Shown: positions 50,505 to 61,350 of the stretch, piece by piece
Position numbering within the stretch: position 1 is the first letter of the stretch
How the letters are laid out: every line of letters starts with the position of its first letter
Assembly: GCA_963721435.1 (NCBI GenBank)
Contig: CAVRJC010000011.1
Coordinates: 60,900 to 124,899 of the forward strand
Direction of reading: 5' to 3'
DNA from: CAVRJC01 sp963721435
GTDB lineage: Bacteria > Actinomycetota > Acidimicrobiia > IMCC26256 > DASPTH01
Length of the DNA: 64,000 bases
Made by a program: the position numbers and the translations under genes
The notes under the pieces: generated by a model
Told to the model about the DNA's origin: nothing
Seen by the model: the letters and a program-made list of their open reading frames with translations, nothing else
Databases searched by the model: none

Positions 50505-51478
50505 GTAGCCGTCTCGGCGACGAGTCGGCGCGGGCGCGGGCCGACTCGCTCGATCCCGTTCTCGCCGCTGGTGGTGACGAAGCATGGGGCACGGGTGGGC
50601 GGTGGAAGCCCGCGGTGCGGAGCTTCCGTCGCCACACGCCGGCGATGATCGGCCTCGGCTTTCTGCTCTTCATGTTCTTCGCGTGCTTCGTGCTCGTCCG
50701 CTTCGCCCCGAGCCCCACCGATCTCCACCTCACGGACCCGCACGCGACCACATCGGGCCCGTCGTGGTCGCACTGGTTCGGCACCGACCTGGGCACTCGC
50801 GACTCGTTGTCGCGTGTGCTGCATGGTGGCCAGGTATCGCTCAAGGTCGCGCTCGGGATCGCGGTGCTCTCCACGCTGATCGGCGTGGTGATCGGGGCGC
50901 TCGCGGGCTTCTACCGCGGCTGGCTCGACGGCCTGCTCATGCGGTTCACCGATCTCTGGATCGCACTCCCCGCGATCCCGTTCCTCGCGGTCGCGGTGTC
51001 GATCGACAGCATCGATCTCGGCCCCTTCGGCACGCTCGATCTCGGTAGCCCCTTCGGCATCACGCTGCTGCTGTCATTGCTGCTGTGGGGCTCGATCGCG
51101 CGCGTCGTACGCGGCGCCACGCTCGCCCTGCGCGAGCGGGAGTTCGTCGATGCCGCGCGCGCGGTCGGCGCGTCGAACACGCGCATCATCGTCCGTCACG
51201 TGATCCCCAACTGCGCCGGTCCGATCATCGTGAACGCGACACTGGTTGTTGCCGAGGCGATCCTCATCGAGAGCACGCTGTCGTTCCTCGGCTTCGGCAT
51301 CCAGCCTCCCACGCCGAGCTGGGGCAACCTCCTCACCGACTCGATCGCGACCGTCGAGCAGTACTGGTGGCTCACCGTGTTCCCGGGGCTGGCGATCTTC
51401 TTCACCGTGCTCGCGGTCAACTTCGTCGGCGACGGCCTCCGGGACGCGCTCGACCCGCGCCGGCAGGTACGCGCGTGA
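50501..51478 (+). CDS. ABC transporter permease, DppC/OppC type
   Basis: A 325-residue partner permease with an N-terminal OppC_N region (RRHTPAMIGLGFLLFMFF), FGTDLGTRDSLSRVLHGGQV and the EAA loop EFVDAARAVGASNTRIIVRH. GTG 50501 is coupled to the upstream stop, and its stop overlaps the ATPase gene. Confidence 0.93.
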   Translation: MSSRLGDESARARADSLDPVLAAGGDEAWGTGGRWKPAVRSFRRHTPAMIGLGFLLFMFFACFVLVRFAPSPTDLHLTDPHATTSGPSWSHWFGTDLGTRDSLSRVLHGGQVSLKVALGIAVLSTLIGVVIGALAGFYRGWLDGLLMRFTDLWIALPAIPFLAVAVSIDSIDLGPFGTLDLGSPFGITLLLSLLLWGSIARVVRGATLALREREFVDAARAVGASNTRIIVRHVIPNCAGPIIVNATLVVAEAILIESTLSFLGFGIQPPTPSWGNLLTDSIATVEQYWWLTVFPGLAIFFTVLAVNFVGDGLRDALDPRRQVRA

Positions 51479-52461
51479 CTGCGCTGCTCGAAGTCGACGA
51501 CCTTCGCGTCGAGTTCACGGGCGACGGCCCTCCCGCGCGTGCGGTCGACGGAGTCTCGTTCTCGCTCGCCGCGGGCGAGACCGTCGCAGTGGTGGGGGAG
51601 TCGGGCTCGGGCAAGACCGTGACCGCGCTCGCGGTGATGGGGCTGATCGACCCTCCCGGGCGCATCGCCAGTGGTGACGTGCGCTTCGACGGCCGCTCAC
51701 TGGTCGGACTCGCTGACCGCGACTACCGCGACCTGCGCGGGCGGGAGCTGGCGATGGTGTTCCAGGACCCGATGACCGCGCTCAACCCGGTGCAGCGCGT
51801 CGGCGACCAGGTGGCCGAGGCGATCATGGTGCACCAGCCGGGCGTGTCGGGCGGCGCCGCCGAGCTGCGGGCGATCGACCTGCTCCAGTCGGTCGGCGTC
51901 GCCGATCCCATCGGCCGCTCGAGCGCGTACCCGCACCAGCTCTCCGGCGGTCTCCGGCAGCGGGTGATGCTCGCGATGGCGCTGGCCAACAAGCCACCGC
52001 GTGCTCATCGCCGACGAGCCGACCACCGCACTCGACGTCACGACCCAGGCCCAGATCCTCGAGCTGCTCGCCGACCTCCGCCGCGATCTCGGGCTCGCGC
52101 TCCTGCTCGTCACCCACGACCTCGGCGTCGTCGCCGGCCTCGCCGATCGCGTCGTCGTGATGTACGCGGGCCGGATCGTCGAGGAAGGAACGGTCGACGA
52201 CGTGTTCACCGCGTCGCGTCATCCGTACACCCGTGCGCTCCTCGCGGCGACCCCGCGCATCGGATCCGCGCGCGGCACCCTCGTCCCCGTCCCCGGCGTG
52301 CCGCCCAACCCGTCGGCGCTCCCGCCGGGTTGCGCCTTCCATCCTCGCTGCGCGATGGCGATCGATGCGTGCCGCATCGATGTCCCCGCACTCCTGGCCA
52401 CTCCTCTGACCTCACAACCCCCTTCTCACCGCAGCGCGTGCATCCGAGCGGAGGAGCTCGG

Positions 52462-52465
<4 letters not shown>
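51475..52465 (+). CDS. ABC transporter ATPase, DppD/OppD type, with a +1 frame change
   Basis: About 330 residues after correction. Walker A is GESGSGKTVT, the signature is QLSGGLRQRVMLAMAL and Walker B is RVLIADEPTTALD. An extra base at about 51996 (AAGCCACCGCGTG) splits NKP from RVLIADEP. The C-terminal oligopeptide-transporter domain (HPYTRALLAATP, GCAFHPRCAMAIDAC) is intact. GTG 51475 overlaps the permease stop and its own stop overlaps the next GTG. Such a break would inactivate the transporter, so a sequence error is likely. Confidence 0.88.
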
Positions 52466-53428
<963 letters not shown>

Positions 53429-53432
<4 letters not shown>

Positions 53433-54646
53433 TCGGTGGCGAGGATCATGCGCCGCACGACCGGGTAGATCTGCTGCTCCCACCGCGAGCCGCTGAACAC
53501 CCCGTAGTGCCCGACGCCCGCCTGCAGGTGATGGCTCCGCAACTGCAGCCTCAGCCCGGTGCACAGGTCCTGCGCCGCGACCGTCTGCCCGACGCTGCAG
53601 ATGTCGTCACGGTCGCCCTCGACCGTCAGCAGCCCCGTCCGCCGGATCGCTGCCGGATCCACCGGACGGCCGCGGAACTCGAGCGTGCCCCGCGCCAGCC
53701 GGTGCTCCTGGAACACGATCTGCACCGTCTCCAGGTAGAACTCCGCCGGCAGGTCGAGCACCGCGAAGTAGTCGTCGTAGAACGCCTTGGTGGTGTCGGC
53801 GGCGATGTCGTTGCCGCTGATCAGGTTGTCGTACAACGTCGCGTGCGCCTTCAGGTGACGCTCCGGGTTCATGCTCACGAACGCGGCGAGCTGGAGGAAA
53901 CCCGGGTACACCCGCCGGAAGCGCCCCCGGTACCGCAGCGGCACCGACGCGATCACGTGGCGCTCGAACCACTCGATCGGCCGACTCGTCGCGAGATCGT
54001 TCACTTCGGTGGGGTTCACGCTCGCGTCGATCGGGCCCGCCATCAGGGTGAGGCTCCGCGGCACGGCCGCGTTCCCCTCTTCGGCCATCACCGCTGTCGC
54101 GACCAGCGCCGAGACACACGGCTGGCACACCGCGAGCATGTGCGCGCCGGGACCGATCGTCTCCATGAAGCGGATGACGAGTTCCGTGTAGTCGTCGAAC
54201 CCGAACGTGCCCTCGCCCAGGCAGACGTCGCGCGCGTTGTGCCAATCGGTGATGTAGACGTCGTTGTCGGGCAGCAGTGTGCGCACCGTGTTGCGCAGCA
54301 GCGATGCGAAGTGACCCGACAGGGGAGCGACCACCAGCACGCGCGGTTGCGGCGTCGCGACGTCTTTCGCGAAATGCAGCAGCGTGCCGAACGGCGTGAC
54401 CAGCGCGGGCTCTTCGGTGACGGCAACCTGACGACGACCGACCCTCACGCCGTCGATCCCGAAAGGTGGGCGATCATGGGTGAGACCCGCGCGCGTAACA
54501 AACTCGTAACCGGCGGTAACACGTCGCAGCGCAGGATTGTCAGGAAAGAAAGGTTCCAGCTGACCAAGACCGTGCATCGCGGCACCGGCGAACGCGCGAA
54601 CCGGCGCCAACAGGTCGCTCTGAGCTTGGTACAGCTGATACAGCAT
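53429..54646 (-). CDS. phaZ: Intracellular polyhydroxyalkanoate depolymerase
   Basis: A 405-residue alpha/beta hydrolase of the PhaZ family that mobilises stored polyhydroxyalkanoate. MLYQLYQAQSDLLAP at the N-terminus, VLVVAPLSGHFASLLRNTVR, YITDWHNARDV and the catalytic-Cys lipase-like box LAVCQPCVSAL are typical, as is the C-terminal HHLQAGVGHYGVFSG with the catalytic His. ATG 54646 matches the family start. The reading frame is open for another 1.9 kb upstream, but that part is antisense to the GST gene and belongs to a different gene. Confidence 0.93.
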
Positions 54647-54712
54647 CCGCTTCCCATCTGCGGGGGTGGCTGAACATACAACACGCGACGACGACCGAAA
54701 GTGAGTCCCCTG

Positions 54713-55369
54713 ATGTCGACGGCGACCCTCACGATCAACTCGAAGAACTACGGAGCTTGGTCGTTGCGCGGTTGGCTGCTGTGTCAACTCGCCGGGCTCG
54801 AGATCGAGGAAGTGGTCTTGTCGAGTGACGATCCGCAGACGCGCGCCGAGCTCCTCCTGTTGTCGTCGTCGTTCCTCGTGCCACGGCTCGAGCACGAAGG
54901 CGTGACCGTGTGGGACACGCTCGCGATCGGCGAGTACCTCAACGAGATCGCCCCGGAAGCGCAACTCCTGCCGACGGAGCCGCGCGCACGTGCACACTGC
55001 CGTTCCGTGTCGGGCGAGATGCACTCCGGCTTCGCGACGCTCCGTTCGGCGCTCCCGATGCATGCGAACGCGCGCTTCCCCGGCTTCCTCGTGTGGTCGG
55101 GCGCGCAGGGCGACATCGACCGCGTCGTCGCGATCTGGCGTGAGTGCCTCAGCGCGTACGGCGGCCCTTACCTGTTCGGCGACAACCCGACCCTCGCCGA
55201 TGCGATGTTCGCACCGGTCTGCTCGCGCTTCGTCACCTACGACATCGCCCTCGACGAGACCTGCGCCGCGTACGTCGAGACCATCTTTGCCATGCCGGCG
55301 ATGAAGGAGTGGATGACGGCCGCCGCCGCGGAGCCCGACGACCTCGAGGAGCTCGACGCGGAGTTCTAG
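54713..55369 (+). CDS. Glutathione S-transferase-like protein
   Basis: A 218-residue GST-fold protein. The thioredoxin-like N-domain has LTINSKNYGAWSLRGWLL, close to the NYSSWSLRPW start of a bacterial GST subgroup, and VPRLEHEGVTVWDTLAIGEYL with the cis-Pro. The helical C-domain includes YLFGDNPTLADAMFAPV. Start at ATG 54713 or GTG 54701. Actinobacteria usually use mycothiol rather than glutathione, so the real thiol partner is uncertain. Divergent from phaZ. Confidence 0.85.
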   Translation: MSTATLTINSKNYGAWSLRGWLLCQLAGLEIEEVVLSSDDPQTRAELLLLSSSFLVPRLEHEGVTVWDTLAIGEYLNEIAPEAQLLPTEPRARAHCRSVSGEMHSGFATLRSALPMHANARFPGFLVWSGAQGDIDRVVAIWRECLSAYGGPYLFGDNPTLADAMFAPVCSRFVTYDIALDETCAAYVETIFAMPAMKEWMTAAAAEPDDLEELDAEF

Positions 55370-55374
55370 GAGCG

Positions 55375-56539
55375 TCATGGCGGCGCGCCCGGCCGAGGAG
55401 GAGGAACGAGTGTGCGCTCGCTCGCCGGCGCCGACGACCACCCAGTCGTGATACGTCTTGAGATCGTGACAGTGCGTGCAGATGCGCCACGTGTTCTCGA
55501 GGCTCGTCGGACCACCGAGCTCGATCGGCACGATGTGGTCGATCTGCAGGAACTGGTCGTTGTTGCAGCCGATGACTCCGCACTCCGGGTACCGGGCTTC
55601 GAGCACCCGACGCAGCGCTGCAGGGATCGTTCGTTTCGGCGACGTCACGGTGATGATCTCGGTGCCGTCGCGTACCAGCACACTGATGAGTGCATCGTCG
55701 AGCAGTGAGCGCGCCACCGACACCGGTACGCTACCGATGCCGTCGATGGTGCACGTCTCGCCGGGCTCCGTGTGCCCACGCATCATCGCGGCGTGATCGA
55801 CGGTGAGCTTGACGTCGACCGGCCGTGTCGGACCGCCGCACACGAGCGCGACCAGCGCGTCGGCGGCGTAGGCCGCGTACGGCTCCCGCCGACCGGCGCG
55901 GCGCGCTTCCTTGAACAGATCGTCGACCTTCGCACGGAGTGCAGCATCGAACCGAGCACCGGCCTCGGGATGCAGCCGGACATCGACCCGATACGCGCCG
56001 TCGTGCGGGTCGGTCCAGCGGTAGACGCGGCGCGACGCGTGCAACTTGCGAGCACGTTCGGCATCGTCGGCTCCCGAGGCGCGCACCTCTCGGCACCGAT
56101 CGCGCAGGCCCTTGAACGACGAGGATCGGGCGTGCTCGAGCAGCTCCTCTTCGCTGTCGGGGTTGTCGACGGCCGCGGCAGTGATCTCGTTGGCCTGCTG
56201 CGCCGACAACTCGCCGGCGCGGAACGCGTTCGCGGTGGACGGCAACGCATCGAGTGCCCGCGCCGTCACGAGCGTCGCGGTGGCCGCGCCGACCGACACG
56301 CCGGTGGTCGCCGCAAGCCAGTGCGCGGCGCTCCGGTGACCTTCTCGGCGCCACAGGCGCGAGTCGTCCACGCGTCGGACCATGAGCGTCTTGGCTGCCG
56401 CGCAGAGGCGCTCGCCAAGCGCGAGTTGCTGCAACAGGTCCGCGGCGTGAGGGCCGTCGAACGTCTCAGGCTCGAGCTCGGCGACGACGCGTTCGAGGAT
56501 CTCAATCGCGCCGCTGACCTTCTCGAGCACCCCGACCAC
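55375..56539 (-). CDS. DUF222/13E12-type HNH endonuclease
   Basis: About 387 residues. The N-terminal DUF222 helical domain (residues about 1-290) is followed by an HNH nuclease domain with RYPECGVIGCNNDQ, LQIDHIVPIELGG and ICTHCHDLKTYHDW; zinc cysteines and the His of the HNH box are present. These REP13E12-like proteins are numerous in actinobacteria. The raw frame stays open into phaZ. One extra base after about 55440 would bring in the TGA at 55375-55377, 5 bp past the convergent GST stop, which is the likely true end. The GTG start is at 56539. Confidence 0.82.
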
Positions 56540-56671
56540 GGTTCCTCCCCTGGCGAACGAAACAGCCGAGCCGGGGAAGATCGGGAAGTGACACCACTCT
56601 CTACGAACAGGCGTTCGATCTGCAAGGCGTGGCGGAAATCGTTGGATTGATCCCGAAGCAGCGCGGGCGAC

Positions 56672-57506
56672 TCACTCCCGAGGGTCGTCAGGCGCCGCCG
56701 GCTCGTCGCGTGCAGCGGCGAGCGCGGCACCGAGGAACCGGTACGTCCACTCCTCGGCCAGAGGGCGCGTCTCGCAGAACACGATTGGTACGGACGGGTA
56801 GCGCACCTGCAGGCGCGCGAGCAGCTCGACCACCCAGCCGGCTTGCACATGTTCGAGCTTGAACAACGCGGAGTAGCGATCTTCGACGACGATCGCAGCG
56901 CGCGACATCGTCGCGAGGTCTGCGACCTGATATTGCATCGATCCGTCAACCAGGCCGTGCACGAGATTGTCGAGTGACTTCCGCTCGACCGCGGCTACCA
57001 CCTCGTCGTCGAGAAGGACGCCGTAGTCGCCGACATGCAGCGCGCGCCGAGTCGTCGACGCCTGTTGCCTCGGGAACTTGTAGGGATAGCGCTCGCGCGT
57101 GTCGATCTGGATCACGAAGTCGTCGAGCCACGATGCGCGACGACCGGGGACTCGCACCGCGGGCCTCGCGGCCTTCGCAGTGCGCGCGGTCTGCCAGAAG
57201 ATTCCCTCGCGCCCGCCCTTGAGCTTCGTGAAGACGATCTGCGACCGGTTTTCCCGCGCCCGCGCAAGGACGAGGTCGACGGCGACGCCGCGTCGCACGC
57301 ACGACTTCACGCGGCACTCGCTCGAGCTCTTCGGCATCATCGGGCCACTCAACCGCGCGGTGGCAATAGACCCGAGCAGTACGAGGCCAGCTGTCGCGGG
57401 CCTTCAGCACGAGACCCTTCGCGCCGAGCGGCAGGCGGATCAAGTAGGGGAGTGTCGACCCGGGTTCGGGATTGCGCGCCACGACGAAGACCGGATCCAC
57501 CCCCAT
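56672..57506 (-). CDS. ERCC4-type nuclease-domain protein, with a +1 frame change
   Basis: About 277 residues after joining two frames near 57305. The N-terminal part (MGVDPVFVVARNPEPGSTLP onward) is uncharacterised. From about residue 140, FVIQIDTRERYPYKF, ALHVGDYGVLL and VVAAVERKSLDNLV form an ERCC4 (XPF/Mus81) nuclease domain with the acidic and ERK catalytic motifs intact. Such domains cut branched DNA; stand-alone bacterial versions are little studied. It lies between the HNH gene and tRNA-Leu. Confidence 0.75.
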
Positions 57507-57564
57507 ATCCTGCCCGGAACGAGGGCGGTCCGGGCGAACCGCTTCGCTACACTCTGCCCCTCTC

Positions 57565-57648
57565 GTCGGAGTGGCGGAATAGGCAGACGCGCTAGCTTGA
57601 GGGGCTAGTGCCCGCAAGGGCGTGGGGGTTCAAGTCCCCCCTCCGACA
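57565..57648 (+). tRNA. tRNA-Leu(GAG)
   Basis: An 84-base class II tRNA. The acceptor arms GTCGGAG and CTCCGAC pair fully. The anticodon stem CTAGC/GCTAG encloses TTGAGGG with anticodon GAG; a long variable arm and a T-arm with GGTTCAAGTCC follow. CCA is not encoded. The 3' half is overlapped by the end of the recombinase remnant on the other strand. Confidence 0.95.
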
Positions 57649-58470
57649 CGCACTTTGGCACACGGCCCGGTGACGCTTCGACGCTCACCGTGCGTGTGTT
57701 CGGGCGGTAGGTGAGTTGCACTCCGAGGCCCGCGTAGAGTTCGGCCTTGCGCGCCGGATCGGCCGACTTCAGCACCTTCGCCACGTCAGGGAGCGCGGTC
57801 AGCAGGCTCCGCACGTCGGCGGCGGTGATCGTGGAGCGCTGTGCAGTCGCAAGGCGCTGCTCGGCCCTGAGGCGGTCACCCTGAACCTCAGCGATCCAGC
57901 CCGCGACGACCGTGGGATCGGCGCCACCTTCCAGAGCGGCCGGTACCGGCCGAGTCGTTCGTCGCAGTCGGTGAGCTTCCGGCGCGCCGCCTCGAGTGCG
58001 GCGGCGTCCTCTTCGTCGACGCCCGACGCGGCGGCCAGCGTTTCGCACGTCTCGTCAAGGTGCTCCGGGCCGAAGAGTCGGGCGAGCCACTCGTCGAGCG
58101 CGGGCATTACTTCGTCCTCGCGGAGATACACCGGTGCGTGGGTGGTCGCGGTCGTTCGCGAGCGAATACTCCATGGGGTAGCGGCACCGGTAGTGCGTGC
58201 GTCCATGGTTCTGCTGGCCTGCCATGCGCCGTCCGCAGAGGCCGCACGTCAAGAGCCCGCGGAGTGGATACGGGTGTGCAGCGCCGCGCGCCTTGGTGAT
58301 CGCTGGACGGTTGCGGCCCGCACTCATTTGCTCGTCGACGCGCGGTGAAGTCCTCGGGGGTCACGAGCGCTTCGTGCACGCGCTCGGCGGACCAGATCCA
58401 GTCGGCCTTGTCGTTCCACCGATTTCCCGAGGTGGCCGAGATACGCCAGAAAGGCCCCGCGTGAGCGAGG
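57605..58470 (-). pseudogene. Serine recombinase C-terminal remnant ending inside tRNA-Leu
   Basis: Four frames join into the C-terminal half of a large serine recombinase: NRWNDKADWIWSAERVHEAL and VTPEDFTARR, then the zinc-ribbon LLTCGLCGRRMAGQQNHGRT with YRCRYPMEY, then VYLREDEVMPALDEWLARLF, and finally a coiled-coil end with DPTVVAGWIAEVQGDRLRAE. The last residues (EGGLEPPRPCGH) and the stop are antisense tRNA-Leu sequence. The N-terminal catalytic domain with the active Ser is absent. It is the relic of an element integrated at this tRNA. Confidence 0.75.
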
Positions 58471-58719
58471 GAGACAAATCAGCCCGCTGCCTCCCCTGAA
58501 ACTGTCGGGCATGCGAACAGGGCAGGGTCGGTGACATCCTCGTCGGGCGAAAGGTCTACGCAGTCGCTGTGCTGTGGCGCAGAAGCGCATATCGCCGGTT
58601 CGGTATTCACCGATGGAGCTTCGGAGGCCGTTGTTCTGTGCGGCTCCGGGACAGCGGATGGCCCGTTCCGTTTTGCCTGGTCTACTGGTTGTCAGGGGGC
58701 AAGGAGAAGGGGGATTGGG

Positions 58720-58818
58720 GTGGCGGAGTTGCCATCGGGGACGGTCAGGTTTCTTTACAGCGATCTCGAGGGTTCGAAGCACTTGTGGGAGGCATCGACC
58801 CTGCGGGTGGGACGATGA
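58720..58818 (+). pseudogene. N-terminal fragment of a class III adenylate cyclase gene
   Basis: Thirty-two residues beginning VAELPSGTVRFLYSDLEGS, then KHLWEAS, the typical start of actinobacterial class III cyclases (GTVTFLFTDIEGSTRLWE), with the metal-binding Asp. Homology stops there and a TGA follows in an ATGA overlap with the dgkA-like gene. AAGGAGAAGGGGG upstream is an intact ribosome-binding site. The preceding 250 bases (58471-58719) hold nothing else I can identify. Confidence 0.65.
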
Positions 58819-59171
58819 GACTTCTCGGGAATCTGGCAAACAGCTTCCGGTGTGCTGGCCGCGGGTTGTGGCTCGCGGGTCAGGCACGCAACGTGCGAAT
58901 CATGGTGAGCGCCTTCCTTGGGGTGATTGTGCTCGCGGCCGCATACGACGTGTCCGCGACGCGGTGGGCGGTGTTGCTCGTCTGCGGGAGCATGGTGTTG
59001 ACCGCCGAGATACTGAATACGGCGATCGAGGCACTCGCTGACTACGTCCAGCGCGGATCCAACGAAGACATCCGGACGATCAAGGATCTCGCTGCCGGCG
59101 CGGTGCTGCTCGCGGCGGGGCTCGCGGGAGCGATCGGTGTGATCGTGTTCTGGCCGTATGTCATCGATTGA
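58815..59171 (+). CDS. Diacylglycerol/undecaprenol kinase-like membrane protein
   Basis: A 118-residue DgkA-family protein with three hydrophobic segments. Conserved parts are NSFRCAGRGLWLA, NVRIMVSAFLG, LTAEILNTAIEALADYV with the catalytic Glu, and IKDLAAGAVLLAAG. The first acidic residue of the ERN motif is replaced (QARN), which may affect activity. Gram-positive members phosphorylate undecaprenol. It overlaps the downstream PAP2 gene and follows the cyclase fragment; all its own codons are in one frame. Confidence 0.82.
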   Translation: MRLLGNLANSFRCAGRGLWLAGQARNVRIMVSAFLGVIVLAAAYDVSATRWAVLLVCGSMVLTAEILNTAIEALADYVQRGSNEDIRTIKDLAAGAVLLAAGLAGAIGVIVFWPYVID

Positions 59172-59891
59172 TCGATTGGGCCACAATCCCGGCGATGGCA
59201 GCCGAGCAACCCGCAAACACGATCCGGAACGCATGGCCTTCGGAGTGGCCGTCGCCTTCGCGACCGTGTTCACCGTCACTGTCGTGCTGGGCTCTCTCCT
59301 CGAACTCGGGTGGGGGTCAGGTGATTCGACCGCTGTCGACTCCGAAGTCACTCGCTGGTTCGTGGATCATCGCACCCCGACGTGGACCGACGCGATGCGC
59401 ATCGTCACGTGGCTTGGGAGTAGCTGGGTGGTCATCCCCCTGGCCGTCGTGGTTGTCGTCGGGCTGCTGGTGGGCCGCCGCCGATGGCTCGCCTTGTTCG
59501 TCGTGCTCGCGGTTGGGGGAGCGTCGCTTCTCAGTGCTCGTGCAGGATGTCGTCGGATGGGACCGCCCACCCGTCGACATACGCCTCCAACAAGCGCATT
59601 CATCGGCGTTCCCGTCGGGACACTCGACCCAAGCCGCAGCGACGTACTTCGCGCGGGATCGTGGTCACGATCCTCGTCCAGTCGCGGTGTTGCGCGCGGT
59701 GACCTGGCTGGCAGCGACGCTGATTGTGTTCCTCGTCGGTGTGTCGCGGGTTGATCTCGGAATGCACTGGGCAGACTGACGTTCTTGGCGGCTGGCTGCT
59801 CGGCAGCGTCTGGGTCGCTGGCCTCACCGTCGCGCTCGCACCCCTCGACTCCGCACAGGCTTCGAACGTCCTCGGTTCTGCGAGTGGTTGA
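59158..59891 (+). pseudogene. PAP2-superfamily phosphatase, broken by at least two +1 frame changes
   Basis: A membrane lipid phosphatase of about 240 residues when frames are joined. The first frame gives helices up to AVGGASLLS, the second VVGWDRPPVD, then SSAFPSGHSTQAAATYF and SRVDLGMHW. The third supplies TDVLGGWLLGSVWVAGLTV and a stop at 59889. The three PAP2 motifs (RP, PSGH, SRxxxxxHWxxD) are all present. Such enzymes dephosphorylate undecaprenyl pyrophosphate or phosphatidate. Whether the breaks are real is uncertain. Confidence 0.72.
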
Positions 59892-60160
59892 CCGAACAGG
59901 GGCTGTCGTTCGCATCGCGTCGCGGTGACTGCGCCTGGGTTCAACGCAGGTTCACCGTGGTGTGTCGTGCTGCTGTGTCGCCATGTGCACGTGGACTGAT
60001 CGGGCAACAATCTGTTGGTGAAGGGCACCGAGTGCGTTGCGCACGATCCGGTTGTCAGGGATTGAGCTGATCGACGTCCGTACAACGGATACGGGGACTT
60101 TGTTGTTGCCTGAAGATGCCGCCAGCGGCGCGGTTATGGTGCGGCGGCGGCGTCGTGGCG
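59892..60160 (+). promoter_or_regulatory. Upstream region of the dedA locus with a GGTTCA direct repeat
   Basis: At 59938-59959 is the third copy of the element (GGTTCAACGCAGGTTCACC then GTG), identical to the copy at 40717 over its core and preceded by GCATCGCGTCGCGG, also shared with that copy. No gene is seen in the remaining sequence. Confidence 0.55.
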
Positions 60161-60893
60161 GTGGTTTTCGTGGTCGGACTTGATCCGAGGCAGCTCTGAG
60201 GTGACTTCGGTGGGGCCGTGATCGTCTTGATCTTGGTGATCTTCGCTGAGACGGGCCTCCTCATCGGCTTCTTCTTGCCGGGTGATTCGCTGTTGTTCAC
60301 TGCGGGTCTGCTTGTCGCAGAACAAGCCCGGAGAGCCGCACCTGAATCTGGCTGTGGTGCTGGTGGGTGTTGGTAGCGGCCGTGATCGGCGATCAGGTGG
60401 GGTTCACGATCGGAGAGCAGGCGGGTCCGCGACTCTTGCGCCGCCCTGACTCGAAACTTTTCAAACGTGATGATGTGGAGCGCACTGAGGCGTTCTTCGA
60501 CCGCCACGGCGCACAGACTGTTCTGCTGGCCCGGTTCGTCCCGGTCGTGCGCACGTTCGCGCCGCTGCTCGCCGGGGTCGGGAGATGAGCCGCCGCACGT
60601 TCACGAGCTTCGATGTTGTGGGCGTGGTTCCTCGTCGGTGTTCGGTGTGACGCTGCTGGGCTACTTCCTCGCGGATGCCATCGGCAACTCGATCGACACC
60701 TATCTGCTACCGATGATCTTCGTGATCATCGTCGTCTCGCTGATCCCGCCGTTCGTCGAGTACCGCAAAGCGAAACGACACGGTGTCGGGAGGGTCAGCG
60801 TGGCGCAGGCTGCCGCCGAAGCAGCCCGCCTCCAAGCAGAAATCGACGAGCACCGCTTCCGACAAACGCAACGATGCTGGTGGTCAGCCGGTG
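60161..60893 (+). pseudogene. DedA-family membrane protein, broken into several frames
   Basis: A DedA/SNARE-associated protein in pieces: LILVIFAETGLLIGFFLPGD with SLLFTAGLL; then AAVIGDQVGFTIGEQAGPR, FKRDDVERTEAFFDRHG and LLARFVPVVRTFAPLLAGVG; then MSRRTFTSF; then GVTLLGYFLADAIGNSIDTY and a charged tail. DedA proteins are linked to undecaprenyl-phosphate flipping. At least four frame changes and an in-frame TGA at 60197 make it non-functional as read. Confidence 0.72.
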
Positions 60894-61340
60894 TAGGTGC
60901 GGATGAAGCGGAGGATCTCGATGTGGCGGGCGGTGTCGTGGAGCATGAGTTTGACGAGGAGTGGTAACAACGACGTCGGGGGTGCGTAGCGAAGTTCCTT
61001 TTGCAGGAGCCGTAGTTCTTTGGCGTCTTGGCGTTCGAGGGCGATGAGTCGTCGTGTCTCTTCGAGGAGGTCGGGATCGACTCGCGGTGACAGCGACGGT
61101 ATTCCGGGTTCGATAGTCGCGCCTTGCATCCATGATTCGATGCGGTTTGCCATCTCACGGATGACTTCGTGGTGGCGTTCCTCGTCGTCCATGATGAGAC
61201 GGCCGAGATAGCGGATGCCGTCGTCGGTCGATTCATCGACCAGGCGACGATACGACGCGAGGATCGCGCTCGTGTTCGTCGTGCGTCCGGAGTGTCGCGA
61301 GGACGCGGGCGTTGGCGTCGGGGTCTGGAACCGGGTTCAT
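60884..61340 (-). CDS. Helical ferritin-like hypothetical protein, with a +1 frame change
   Basis: About 150 residues after joining at about 61275: MNPVPDPDANARVLATLRTH, then SAILASYRRLVDESTDDGIR, the acidic RLIMDDEERHHEVIREMANR, and LMLHDTARHIEILRFIRTYT at the end. Two E/H-containing helices (DDEERHH, HDTARHIEIL) suggest a four-helix metal-binding bundle. I do not recognise a named family. Opposite in direction to dedA. Confidence 0.6.
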
Positions 61341-61350
61341 GATCTCCCCG

